Numbered from the stretch's first letter, positions 1 through 7,542 are shown. The stretch: 15,352 nt of DNA from Candidatus Poseidoniaceae archaeon (GCA_030741455.1 JASLVI010000021.1:1-15352); one strand, 5' to 3'. Notes: generated by a model from the letters alone, not told the origin. Made by a program: numbers and translations.

Positions 1-66
1 AAGGACGTAGCAATCAACTGCGGCTACGCTACAAACTCATGCGACGAGGTGATCAGTGATGTATGA
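1..66 (+). CDS. 3' end of an unidentified gene (partial)
   Basis: This is the C-terminal 21 codons of a gene that begins upstream of the window and ends at TGA 64-66. I chose frame 1 over frame 3 (which ends at 57-59) because 17 of its 21 codons start with a purine, the pattern of the other genes here, whereas frame 3 has only 7 of 18. The visible tail contains two cysteines seven residues apart and ends in EVISDV. It overlaps the next start (ATG 59) by 8 bases, so it is probably translationally coupled to the respiratory operon. Too little is visible to name a product. Confidence 0.5.
   Translation, partial: KDVAINCGYATNSCDEVISDV
46..54 (+). promoter_or_regulatory. Strong Shine-Dalgarno site deciding the start at 59
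   Basis: GAGGTGATC is a nine-base match to the usual archaeal/bacterial anti-SD complement. It lies four bases before ATG 59 but only one base before GTG 56, so ATG 59 is the better start of the following gene. Confidence 0.7.
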
Positions 67-505
67 CGATGCAATCAACAACTTGCTCAAAGGTGTAGCA
101 GACGGTTCGATCTCCGTCAAAGATGCACGTAACGCTCTCGAAGGCGTTGAGTTAACCGAAGCCCAAATGGATGAAGCCATCAATCATGGCGTGCACGATG
201 TTGCCGAATCTGGTACGATTGTGAGCGCTAGTTTGGCGCCATCTGGAGGGTCCTACTTGACCATGTTCTTCTTTGCGTGGGGGATTTTTTGGGCCTGCTA
301 TTGGGCATTTTCGCTCATCTATGGCCTCGCTAAGGATTGGGATCAGCAACAGCTCTCATTCCATCTTGCTATGACGCTGACAACACTCATTTTGATGGGC
401 GTTATCTATCTCAAATACATCTTGCCAGATACGATTATTGTCAAACATTCTCAAAATAAATACGTACCTGAGCACGTCAAAGATTGGAAGGAGTACAAGT
501 GGTGA
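59..505 (+). CDS. Small two-helix membrane protein of the Rieske/cytochrome b operon
   Basis: The product has 148 residues from ATG 59. The N-terminal ~45 residues are hydrophilic, with a helix-turn-helix rhythm (LLKGVADGSISVKDARNAL) that resembles the short oligomerisation motifs of SHOCT-like domains; this is a resemblance only. Two hydrophobic helices follow, near residues 68-90 (rich in F and W, FFFAWGIFWACYWAF) and 100-122, and then a charged tail ending EYKW. There is no heme or Fe-S motif. The stop overlaps the Rieske start as GTGA, so the two are coupled. Its place directly before the Rieske gene suggests an accessory or assembly subunit of the quinol-oxidising complex. I do not recognise a named family. 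Confidence 0.8.
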   Translation: MYDDAINNLLKGVADGSISVKDARNALEGVELTEAQMDEAINHGVHDVAESGTIVSASLAPSGGSYLTMFFFAWGIFWACYWAFSLIYGLAKDWDQQQLSFHLAMTLTTLILMGVIYLKYILPDTIIVKHSQNKYVPEHVKDWKEYKW

Positions 506-1353
506 AGACTATGGCCAAAGATTACAACTTATTCGTTCCTGAAACAAAGGAAGGTATAGCGAGTGTTGGTGAAACGGTCATCAATCGAAGACAATTCCTA
601 CGCTATGGTTTCAACACAGCTGCGGGCGTTCTTACTGCCTCGCTTGGCGTTCTGGGCTTCGCAGCCATCCTTCTCCCGCCTGGTGGCGGTTCTGCAGGTG
701 ACCTATCAGTCAAATTCTGGGCGAAGGGTCGTGAAGATACAGCTTGGTATGGTGCAAAGCATCTCCAATCCATGACCAAGGACGACTTCGTTGCAGAAGC
801 TGCCAACTCCAACACGGGCACTGCAGGTGCAGCTGGCGTATGGAACGGCGTCCCAGTGGTTGTCACCTATGTAGAAGATTCGAAGTGGCAAGGCACGCCC
901 ATGGACAACAACAAAGCACGTTTCCAAATGATGGAAGGTTATGATGAATCTGGAAAATACATCGGCCATTTCGAAGACATGGTCGCAATGGATGAGCGGA
1001 TTTACCCTTCGGATGATCTAATCATGGTCTTCGGCCGATGCACACATCTTTGTTGCATTCCAGGCTGGCAGCTCGTTTCAAACTCCTACACGGACGACAC
1101 ATGGACGCCTGGTGGTACAGATGATGGTGGAACCAAGTTGTTCTGTATATGTCACTCTTCACGATTCGATACGACTGCGTTGGAAATGAACACCAATCGT
1201 AACCGAGCAAATGGTGCGACCTTCTCCTATGCGGGCGTACGTAAGGCGGGAGGCCCTGCTCCAGTCGGTCTGCCACTTATTCCAATTGTTCTCAACAACG
1301 GTGTCGTTGAAGGTATTACCGATTACGTCGATTGGTTGACGTATTGTGATTGA
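502..1353 (+). CDS. Rieske [2Fe-2S] iron-sulfur protein of a cytochrome bc/b6f-like complex
   Basis: This is the high-potential electron acceptor from quinol at the Qo site, on the outer face of the membrane. I place the start at GTG 502, which overlaps the previous stop as GTGA and sits eight bases after AAGGAG (488-493); ATG 511 is the alternative. The product has 283 residues. The N-terminus carries a twin-arginine-like NRRQFLRY (residues 28-35) and one hydrophobic helix (~40-60), which would export the folded domain and anchor it. Cluster box I is CTHLCC (C180, H182 ligands; C185 for the disulfide) and box II is CICHSS (C215, H218 ligands; C217 for the disulfide). GPAPVGLP at 251-258 matches the Pro loop. 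Box I is normally CTHLGC, so C184 is an extra cysteine. The operon position before cytochrome b fits the family. Confidence 0.93.
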   Translation: MKTMAKDYNLFVPETKEGIASVGETVINRRQFLRYGFNTAAGVLTASLGVLGFAAILLPPGGGSAGDLSVKFWAKGREDTAWYGAKHLQSMTKDDFVAEAANSNTGTAGAAGVWNGVPVVVTYVEDSKWQGTPMDNNKARFQMMEGYDESGKYIGHFEDMVAMDERIYPSDDLIMVFGRCTHLCCIPGWQLVSNSYTDDTWTPGGTDDGGTKLFCICHSSRFDTTALEMNTNRNRANGATFSYAGVRKAGGPAPVGLPLIPIVLNNGVVEGITDYVDWLTYCD

Positions 1354-1362
1354 GGTGTTAAG

Positions 1363-2229
1363 ATGACAACAATGTTCTGGATTCTGTGGTTCTTTATTGC
1401 CTTCATCATTGTTCTCGTTGCGTTTACGCTACGTAAAGAATCAGAGGAAATGCCTCGTCGTGAAATTCTTCGCGCTGTTGAATCAACAGGCGGAATGGGT
1501 ATTTCAGAACGGGCATTCCTGTGGGTGTTTTCGTGGATGGACACACGCTTCCGCATCCAAGATTACTGGAACATGTCCAAAGGTGCGTACTACAACATGC
1601 ACCGGCAAATGCCGCTAACACACGCTGAGAAATACAAATTGCGCATTATCTGGTACTGGTATCCGTTGTACTGTCTCGGAGGCATTTCCTTCCTCAGTTT
1701 CATCATCCTCGTCATCACAGGAACCGTTCTCGGCATCTACTACGTCCCTGGCGGAGAAGGTGATCCTTCTCCTGCATATGCTTCGATGGAATTCATCATG
1801 CTCGAACTTCCATTCGGCTACATTATCCGTGCAGTTCATCACTGGGGTACGCACTTCATGGTCGCTTCCGTCTTCTTACACATGTGTCGAGTTTACTTTA
1901 CAGGTGCATACCGAAACCCACGTGAATTGAACTGGCTCATCGGCGTGGCCCTGATGGCGCTTACCATCGTTTTCGGTTACTCCGGATATTTGCTTCCATG
2001 GGACAGTCTTGCCTATGGTGCTGCAGTTATCGGAATTAACCTCGCCAACTCATCGCCACTCGTTGGAAAGTACATCGCCACACTTCTCTTCGGTGGCTCA
2101 TCATTGACGCCTCGAACGGTTACACGTATGTACTTCATACACGTCTTTATTCTACCAGTGATTGTGACTACATTGATCATTATTCACTTGTTTATTGTCT
2201 GGGTACAAGGCATTGCGGAGCCACATTGA
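1363..2229 (+). CDS. Cytochrome b, N-terminal half (b6 type)
   Basis: This di-heme membrane subunit carries electrons across the membrane in a quinol-oxidising complex. ATG 1363 follows GAGGTG (1352-1357), which overlaps the Rieske stop. The protein has 288 residues. An extra N-terminal helix (~5-22) and a ~60-residue charged segment precede the cytochrome b core, so it is longer than b6 (about 215). Heme ligands are H159 and H173 (14 apart, after R156) and H260 and H275 (15 apart). The 15-residue spacing in the second pair is that of b6 rather than mitochondrial cytochrome b. SGYLLPWD at 207-214 matches the core helix C region, and the end (VQGIAEP) matches the b6 end KQGISGP. The four-helix bundle ends here; helices E-G are in the next gene, giving a split cytochrome b. 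Confidence 0.93.
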   Translation: MTTMFWILWFFIAFIIVLVAFTLRKESEEMPRREILRAVESTGGMGISERAFLWVFSWMDTRFRIQDYWNMSKGAYYNMHRQMPLTHAEKYKLRIIWYWYPLYCLGGISFLSFIILVITGTVLGIYYVPGGEGDPSPAYASMEFIMLELPFGYIIRAVHHWGTHFMVASVFLHMCRVYFTGAYRNPRELNWLIGVALMALTIVFGYSGYLLPWDSLAYGAAVIGINLANSSPLVGKYIATLLFGGSSLTPRTVTRMYFIHVFILPVIVTTLIIIHLFIVWVQGIAEPH

Positions 2230-2231
2230 TC

Positions 2232-2238
2232 GGAGGAG
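2232..2238 (+). promoter_or_regulatory. Shine-Dalgarno site for the cytochrome b/HdrD-like fusion
   Basis: GGAGGAG lies five bases before ATG 2244 in the 14-base gap after the cytochrome b stop. It supports independent strong initiation of the fusion gene at 2244. Confidence 0.6.
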
Positions 2239-2243
2239 TTTGA

Positions 2244-5030
2244 ATGGGATTAATGGAAAATTTAGGACGAGTTGCAACCTCGTATATGGATGAAAAGGCC
2301 AAACTTCAGGAAGCTGGAGAAAAGCGTAAGCGAACCCGTATGGGCCATGGATTCTGGCCTCACGAAGTTCTACGTGACACCATTCTCTTCGCATTCATGG
2401 CGGCTGTGCTCCTCTTCTATGCATGGCTCATACCGCCACCGCTACACGGTGCAGCAGATCCATACGCTCAAGCAGGGTTCGTTTTCCCTGACTGGTATGT
2501 TCTTTTCTCGTACGGCTACCTTCGATGGGGAGAATATCTTCCTCAATTTACCGTTCCAACCGGATTCATCGGTGATATCGTCGGCCAACCTGTCTTTGCT
2601 TGGAACGCTGCATGGTGGGGCGCTGCTCTCACCGGTATTCCAGTCGGTATTCTTGCACTCCCTCCGTTCCTAGGCGGACGCGAGAAGCGACCGGTTGAGG
2701 ACCCTTGGTTTGCAGCAGCGGGGGCTGTGTATCTTGCCCACGTTTGGTTCATCTCTGTCTTTTCGATCAACATCTTCCTTGAATTGTATGGGAAAAATCG
2801 GTCGGATTATTGTAAACTTGATTCGCATGGCGATCTGTTATGTGGAACGAGAGCACCATGGATTGCGGAAATTTTCAATGCCGTACCGTGGATTCTAACA
2901 GGCATGCTGTTATGGATTGTGATCTATTTTGTTGGCCGGAACGTCCTCGTCAAAGCTTGGGGTTCAGGGTTCACACCAGAGCATGGTAAGCGACTCATCG
3001 TTGGAGCACTCATCGTTTCAGCAGGTGCATCTGTTGCAACATTCGACACCTATGACAACGGATTCTGGGAAGCAGGTGGTCTTTTGACCATCAAGGGATT
3101 GACGCATGATTACTACCCCGAACTGGAAGCCATGCGTACACAACCGTCTGATATCGAGGTTCACGAGACGAACTCGTTCAGTGATGAACGGGGCTACACG
3201 GATGGAATCGTTCCTGCTGCTGCATGGCTGGATTGGCAAATTTTCCAGCCTGCACGTGAAACAATCATCGATTTCAGTGATGCAAATAATCATCAGAACC
3301 CAGAAACGGGTGACAACGCCGCAGGTGCAACAGTCACCTTCGCAGGTGGTGAAGGATACGTAACGTCGGGAACCTTCACCGTCACTGACACCTACACAAG
3401 CGAAGCACTTCCAACCGATGTAACGTGTGAATTCCGAGCCAGTGAGCGAAAGATCGACGGCGTCAACACCGCAACAATGCTCTCGAGTACGATGTCGGTT
3501 AGCGACAGTTCAGGTTCAGTTCTGACATCGTTTACTGGCTGTGAAGGTGCTGAGATTAACCTCGAACCAGGAACCTACAGTTACGAGTACTCGCTTCTTG
3601 CATCAGGACCTCTCGCACTCAATGAGTCCATTACAACGGAGACAACCTTCGCAATTCGAGCCTTCCAACCGCTCCTACTCTGGGATAGCAATGCCGGTAT
3701 GAACGCAGGAAAGGTCGTCAACTTGAGCGATACTGCAATGCTTGCAACTGCAAGTGGAACATACAGCGATGTTACGAACCCTTCCTACCATGTCAACCCA
3801 AAGGCACTCGATGCTAAGTTGACATATGCCATGTTCATTCCATGTCTAACCTTTGGTGCAATTGTTCTTGTTCTCCTTCGATCAATGGCTCGTGGCTACG
3901 AGTTTGAGATGAACAAATGTTACGGCTGTGACCTGTGTGACGATGCTTGTCCTGTTCGGTTGTTCAATGGTGGAGACAAACTCAACATCATCTATAACTC
4001 TTGGAACAACGAGGACGATGGTGTACCGCTCTATTCGTGTTTGACATGTACTGCTTGTACCAACGCCTGTCCACAACTTGTCGATTACGACTCCTATGTC
4101 GATATTCGTCGAAGTCTCATCGTTGGCGGACCTGCTGCAGAGATTCCTCACACCGTCCTACAAGCTGTTCTCGCTGCTGAGGCAGAGGAAGCATCCAACG
4201 AGGATTTCATCCCGGTCGAAGAATACCCAATCTCCTCCAACGTTGGCTACTATCCTGGATGTGTTGACTATCTCGACCAAGAAATGGTCTTCTCTCATGT
4301 CAATGAAGGTGAAATGAATCTTGGTGATTCAACCACTGCTGCATTCACGTTGTTTGAAGAAATGGGCCATGATGTCTCGTATCTTGGCCGAGACTTCCTC
4401 AAGTGCTGTGGACACGACCAAAAGTGGCAAGGACTTACAGAAGTCTTTGACAAACTCAAGGCATACAACCAGAAGAAGATCGAAGCATCAGGTATCGATA
4501 CACTTGTCTCGTCCTGTGCAGAATGTTTCCGAACCTTCGCACGTGATTATGAACTCGATGGCGTCAAGGTAATGCACACAACCGAGTATCTCATCGAGAA
4601 CGGTTTCGATATGCAACTTTCAACCGATGCTACAACAGTCACCTACCACGATCCATGTCGTCTTGGTCGACAAATGGGCATCTACGAAGAACCTCGTGAA
4701 CTCATCAATGCTGTCGAAGGTGTTGATCTTGTTGAGATGGAACATCATGGAGAGGATGCAATGTGTTGTGGTGTCTCAAGCATGATGTCTTGCAACGAAA
4801 ACGCTCGTGCACTCCGTGTTGCTCGAATGGAAGAAATCAAGTCGACTGGAGCAGATACAATGTTGACATCATGTCCTAAGTGTGTCTCGCACTTCGAATG
4901 TCTCAAGTTTGAAGGTGATGAGCGCTACGAAGACATCGAAATCCTCGACGTTGTTTCCTTCCTTGCTCGTGAAGTCAATGCAAAGAAGAGCGAACTTCCT
5001 GCAACAACACAAACCGAAGTTGAAGCTTGA
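2244..5030 (+). CDS. Cytochrome b C-terminal half fused to ferredoxin and two HdrD/GlpC-type CCG domains
   Basis: This 928-residue protein appears to be a natural fusion. Residues ~42-266 hold five hydrophobic helices with PDWY at 82-85, the equivalent of the Qo-site PEWY of cytochrome b subunit IV. Residues ~267-525 form a hydrophilic, Thr/Ser-rich, probably beta-rich region with C395 and C433. A helix at ~527-547 follows. Then come two CxxCxxCxxxCP [4Fe-4S] motifs (C559, 562, 565, 569 and C599, 602, 605, 609) and two CCG domains: C673, CC 721-722, C758xxC761, and C805, CC 841-842, C877xxC880. CCG domains bind an unusual [4Fe-4S] cluster in heterodisulfide reductase HdrB/HdrD and occur in GlpC and LldE relatives. 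Topology is consistent: with the N-terminus inside, PDWY and the big domain are outside and the Fe-S/CCG part is cytoplasmic. The electron donor or acceptor is unknown. Confidence 0.9.
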   Translation: MGLMENLGRVATSYMDEKAKLQEAGEKRKRTRMGHGFWPHEVLRDTILFAFMAAVLLFYAWLIPPPLHGAADPYAQAGFVFPDWYVLFSYGYLRWGEYLPQFTVPTGFIGDIVGQPVFAWNAAWWGAALTGIPVGILALPPFLGGREKRPVEDPWFAAAGAVYLAHVWFISVFSINIFLELYGKNRSDYCKLDSHGDLLCGTRAPWIAEIFNAVPWILTGMLLWIVIYFVGRNVLVKAWGSGFTPEHGKRLIVGALIVSAGASVATFDTYDNGFWEAGGLLTIKGLTHDYYPELEAMRTQPSDIEVHETNSFSDERGYTDGIVPAAAWLDWQIFQPARETIIDFSDANNHQNPETGDNAAGATVTFAGGEGYVTSGTFTVTDTYTSEALPTDVTCEFRASERKIDGVNTATMLSSTMSVSDSSGSVLTSFTGCEGAEINLEPGTYSYEYSLLASGPLALNESITTETTFAIRAFQPLLLWDSNAGMNAGKVVNLSDTAMLATASGTYSDVTNPSYHVNPKALDAKLTYAMFIPCLTFGAIVLVLLRSMARGYEFEMNKCYGCDLCDDACPVRLFNGGDKLNIIYNSWNNEDDGVPLYSCLTCTACTNACPQLVDYDSYVDIRRSLIVGGPAAEIPHTVLQAVLAAEAEEASNEDFIPVEEYPISSNVGYYPGCVDYLDQEMVFSHVNEGEMNLGDSTTAAFTLFEEMGHDVSYLGRDFLKCCGHDQKWQGLTEVFDKLKAYNQKKIEASGIDTLVSSCAECFRTFARDYELDGVKVMHTTEYLIENGFDMQLSTDATTVTYHDPCRLGRQMGIYEEPRELINAVEGVDLVEMEHHGEDAMCCGVSSMMSCNENARALRVARMEEIKSTGADTMLTSCPKCVSHFECLKFEGDERYEDIEILDVVSFLAREVNAKKSELPATTQTEVEA

Positions 5031-5032
5031 AG

Positions 5033-5317
5033 TTAATCTTCAGTAGGAACATCATCGTCCATACCGACGATTTCGTAATTTGAGGGGAAGAGGGCGATCA
5101 AGACACCTCCGATAAGACTCAAAAGTCCCCAGGTGAATTCTTGTTGGACGAAAAGAAGTTCGAGAGCGATAACAACGAGAATGAGTCCACCAATGTTGGA
5201 TGTCCATACAAGCGTCTTGAAGGTTCCAAGCGATACACCGGTTGTTCCTTCCTTACGGTAGGGGCCAAATTCTCCTCCAAATCGTTGTGCAGTCGGTTGT
5301 TTTCCTTTTTTCGACAT
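5033..5317 (-). CDS. Small two-helix membrane protein
   Basis: The product has 94 residues from ATG 5317. The start is set by GAGGTGAT (5323-5330), five bases upstream; the in-frame ATG 5323 and GTG 5326 overlap that site and are less likely. A basic N-terminus (MSKKGKQ) and a G/P-rich stretch precede two hydrophobic helices near residues 40-57 and 62-79, and the tail is acidic (GMDDDVPTED). It follows the ferredoxin gene with a 10-base gap and ends 2 bp from the stop of the convergent fusion gene. I recognise no family. It could be a membrane anchor or partner for the ferredoxin just upstream; this is inferred only from position. Confidence 0.75.
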   Translation of the reverse strand: MSKKGKQPTAQRFGGEFGPYRKEGTTGVSLGTFKTLVWTSNIGGLILVVIALELLFVQQEFTWGLLSLIGGVLIALFPSNYEIVGMDDDVPTED

Positions 5318-5327
5318 GTTCATCACC

Positions 5328-5660
5328 TCATCGGTCTATCATGCTAATAGCATCGGTTGGACAAGCAAGTACACAGAGTCTGCATCCTGTACAAGCATCG
5401 CGAATAATCTTTGCTTTCTGATTGCTGTCAACATTGATCAATGGACTACGCATTGCAACCTTGTACATTTCAATGGCATCATCATCGCAGACGATGGTGC
5501 ATTGGTCACAACCAATGCACAATTCTTCCTTAACAAATGCAACAGCAGATTCTCCACCTTTCAGCGAAGCATGCTGAACACCACGCTGACGATTAAGACT
5601 CGTTCGGATGCGCTTCGCCTCTTTTTCGCGGCGACGCTTCAACTCATCCGAGGATGTCAT
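5328..5660 (-). CDS. Small 2[4Fe-4S] ferredoxin-like protein
   Basis: A soluble cytoplasmic electron carrier is the likely role. I start it at ATG 5660, four bases after GAGGTGG. This gives 110 residues; the open frame continues further upstream into the preceding gene. A highly charged N-terminal ~30 residues (KRRREKEAKRIR) precede the domain. Cluster I is C48xxC51xxC54xxxC58 and cluster II is C90xxC93xxC96xxxC100P. The residue after the fourth cysteine of cluster I is Asp where Pro is usual. About 31 residues separate the clusters, longer than in clostridial-type ferredoxins. The gene overlaps the upstream membrane-protein gene by 17 bases and precedes a two-helix protein gene, so the three are probably one unit. 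It might serve the Fe-S-rich fusion enzyme encoded opposite, but nothing in the sequence shows that. Confidence 0.88.
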   Translation of the reverse strand: MTSSDELKRRREKEAKRIRTSLNRQRGVQHASLKGGESAVAFVKEELCIGCDQCTIVCDDDAIEMYKVAMRSPLINVDSNQKAKIIRDACTGCRLCVLACPTDAISMIDR

Positions 5661-6336
5661 GGTCCACCTCAGACATGGGTTGCCCTTCAAACTTGGCAAC
5701 GCTCAAATTAACAAGTAAGTCTCCAAAACAGTAGAATGCACCAACGAGAAGAGGTGGATTCCAGGCTGTTAATCCAGTCCATGGAACATTGGCAGCCCAT
5801 TCCCAGTTTCCAAGATACGTCCCCCATAATTCCATGAACAGTGCAAGCCAAACCATCGATGCATAGAGGCGTGGTTCTGGGCCCCACTGGACAAAACCAA
5901 GCGTCAAAAGAATGAGAAGAACGGCAGATGTATCTGTCCCCTTAACCGCCCCATAGATGACCAATGGAACAAGGAATAGTATCAGAAGCATCGGCGAACG
6001 TTCTGGAATCGTTCTTGCAACTCGACGACCAAGATCAAACAAGAAATAATGGCCAACAGGAACAAACAATGGCATTAAGCCACGTTGATACTCATAGATG
6101 AGCCATATTTCACTGAAAAACAACTCCATAGGTGTTGCAAAGGCTAAGACTGCAATCATCTCAATACGTTCTTTTCGATCGGTCTTCCAATAGATGTAGG
6201 AAAAGACGCCAATGCACCAAATATCGACTGGCCACTGCCCATATTTTGCTGAAATGAACAAGCCAATTGCGATCGTTAGGACATAGAGAGCCTCACGACG
6301 CATGGGCCTGCTAAGGGTTCGTTGCTTAAGAGTCAC
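5644..6336 (-). CDS. Polytopic membrane protein of unknown function
   Basis: The product has 230 residues from GTG 6336, three bases after the stop of the glutamate-cysteine ligase gene. ATG 6303 (residues MRREALY) is an equally plausible start, since neither has a clear ribosome site. About seven or eight hydrophobic helices cover most of the chain. Polar or aromatic residues within them may be functional: ATPMELFFSE, PVGHYFLFD, and near the C-terminus GTYLGNWEW followed by PWTGLTAWNPP. The pattern recalls small integral-membrane enzymes such as carotenoid or lipid enzymes, but I cannot assign a family and do not propose an activity. Its coupling to gshA upstream and to the ferredoxin downstream is the best clue to its role. 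Confidence 0.8.
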   Translation of the reverse strand: MTLKQRTLSRPMRREALYVLTIAIGLFISAKYGQWPVDIWCIGVFSYIYWKTDRKERIEMIAVLAFATPMELFFSEIWLIYEYQRGLMPLFVPVGHYFLFDLGRRVARTIPERSPMLLILFLVPLVIYGAVKGTDTSAVLLILLTLGFVQWGPEPRLYASMVWLALFMELWGTYLGNWEWAANVPWTGLTAWNPPLLVGAFYCFGDLLVNLSVAKFEGQPMSEVDHDILG

Positions 6337-6339
6337 TAG

Positions 6340-7542
6340 TTATTCTTGTGAAAGATCAGCATACTCGAGACCCATAGCGAGCATGGACAACTCGGATAAC
6401 AATGCGTGCCAGTTGTGAGCATGTGTCATGAAGGATGGGTCTTCTTGTGAAGTGATGAAGCGGGCACTCGGAGAATTGAGGTTTCCAATCTCGTCCTTCT
6501 TGTGATTGATACGGTAAAACCAAGAGGATGCATCCCCATCAACGAGGTAAACAACCGGTTCTACAGGTGCACCTGACTTCGTTTTCATCAATGTTGGAAC
6601 GCCTTCTTGAATCAAGAAATCTTCAGTCTCTGAACTTCCTTTCCCATACATCAATTTCTTCATCTTACGATTCGATAAGTTCAGCAATTGTTCACCACTG
6701 GTCACGGTCATGATTCCGAGACCATAGGTGCCTCGATTGTTCTTGACATACGCTACAGGTTCTCGTTCAATTCCGAGCGATGCATATCGTTCCTCAAGAT
6801 GAGCGAGAAACACATCGACGTCACTCGCTAATTGTATTCGACACGATTCTTTCTCCAGGCACTTCTCTTCCGATACGAATGAATCACAGATTATATGCCA
6901 AGGGTCAACGCCAATGATGCCACTTATCTCTTCAACGAGTGGTCTGAGGAAATCAAAATGTTGTGACTTTTTCCTCTGATACCATCCCATCTGCGGACTT
7001 GGAAGTACACTCGCTGCTGAAAGTCCTTCAAGACCTCCATCAGTAAGATCGTTGTTCAAGAGGATGAAGTCAGGTAGTTCACCTTGAACCATCAATACGT
7101 CATCAACAACCTCAACTTGATTGAGAGGAAGTGGCCCATGTATGCCATTTAATGCATCGAATCCATCCAATTCGGGATTCCCGATTGTACAGCGGTATCC
7201 TGCCTGTTCAACCAATTGATGCAACGTGCGTAAGTTCTCAACATACCCCTGATTTCGAGTATGTGATTCAGGATAGATGTGAACCCATTGGCAACCAGGT
7301 TGATGTCGCTCAATATGTGCTGCGATTCGTTCAGTCAATTGAGGGATATCGGATTCGGATGTGTTGTTAAAACCTGCTGGAAATTGATTCGCATCAACAA
7401 CAGCAATCTTCCATCCTGCATCACGAATATCCACACTACCATAGATTGGAACAGCGATTTCACTTCGTTTCTTTGCCATCCAAGCGGTGATTTCATCTCG
7501 CTTCTCTTCGAGAACATGACTAAGTTCATGCAGATAGGTCAT
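6340..7542 (-). CDS. gshA: Glutamate-cysteine ligase, proteobacterial GshA type
   Basis: This enzyme joins L-glutamate to L-cysteine with ATP to give gamma-glutamylcysteine, the first step of glutathione-type thiol synthesis. The 400-residue protein matches what I know of the GshA family found in some proteobacteria: a conserved N-terminal block YGSVDIRDAGWKIAVVD (34-50) followed by NQFPAGFNN (52-60), an ATP-grasp-like KNNRGTYGLGIMTV near 265-280, and a C-terminal block around WFYRINHKKDEIGNLNSP (~340-357). ATG 7542 overlaps the asparagine synthetase stop as ATGA and follows GAGGTGATC, so the two genes are translationally coupled. No GshB-like second ligase is seen in the window; gamma-glutamylcysteine itself may be the final thiol, as in haloarchaea, which use a different enzyme family. 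Transfer from bacteria is plausible. Confidence 0.8.
   Translation of the reverse strand: MTYLHELSHVLEEKRDEITAWMAKKRSEIAVPIYGSVDIRDAGWKIAVVDANQFPAGFNNTSESDIPQLTERIAAHIERHQPGCQWVHIYPESHTRNQGYVENLRTLHQLVEQAGYRCTIGNPELDGFDALNGIHGPLPLNQVEVVDDVLMVQGELPDFILLNNDLTDGGLEGLSAASVLPSPQMGWYQRKKSQHFDFLRPLVEEISGIIGVDPWHIICDSFVSEEKCLEKESCRIQLASDVDVFLAHLEERYASLGIEREPVAYVKNNRGTYGLGIMTVTSGEQLLNLSNRKMKKLMYGKGSSETEDFLIQEGVPTLMKTKSGAPVEPVVYLVDGDASSWFYRINHKKDEIGNLNSPSARFITSQEDPSFMTHAHNWHALLSELSMLAMGLEYADLSQE

Noticed and set aside
484..501. TTG 484 start for the Rieske protein
   Set aside because: It would place the ribosome site AAGGAG inside the coding region; GTG 502 has proper spacing and the GTGA overlap.
5028..5035. 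Hairpin terminator between the convergent operons
   Set aside because: Only two bases separate the stops and I see no hairpin; any termination signal must lie within the genes.
5316..5711. 131-codon plus-strand frame
   Set aside because: It is antisense to the ferredoxin, whose eight cluster cysteines leave no doubt about the coding strand.
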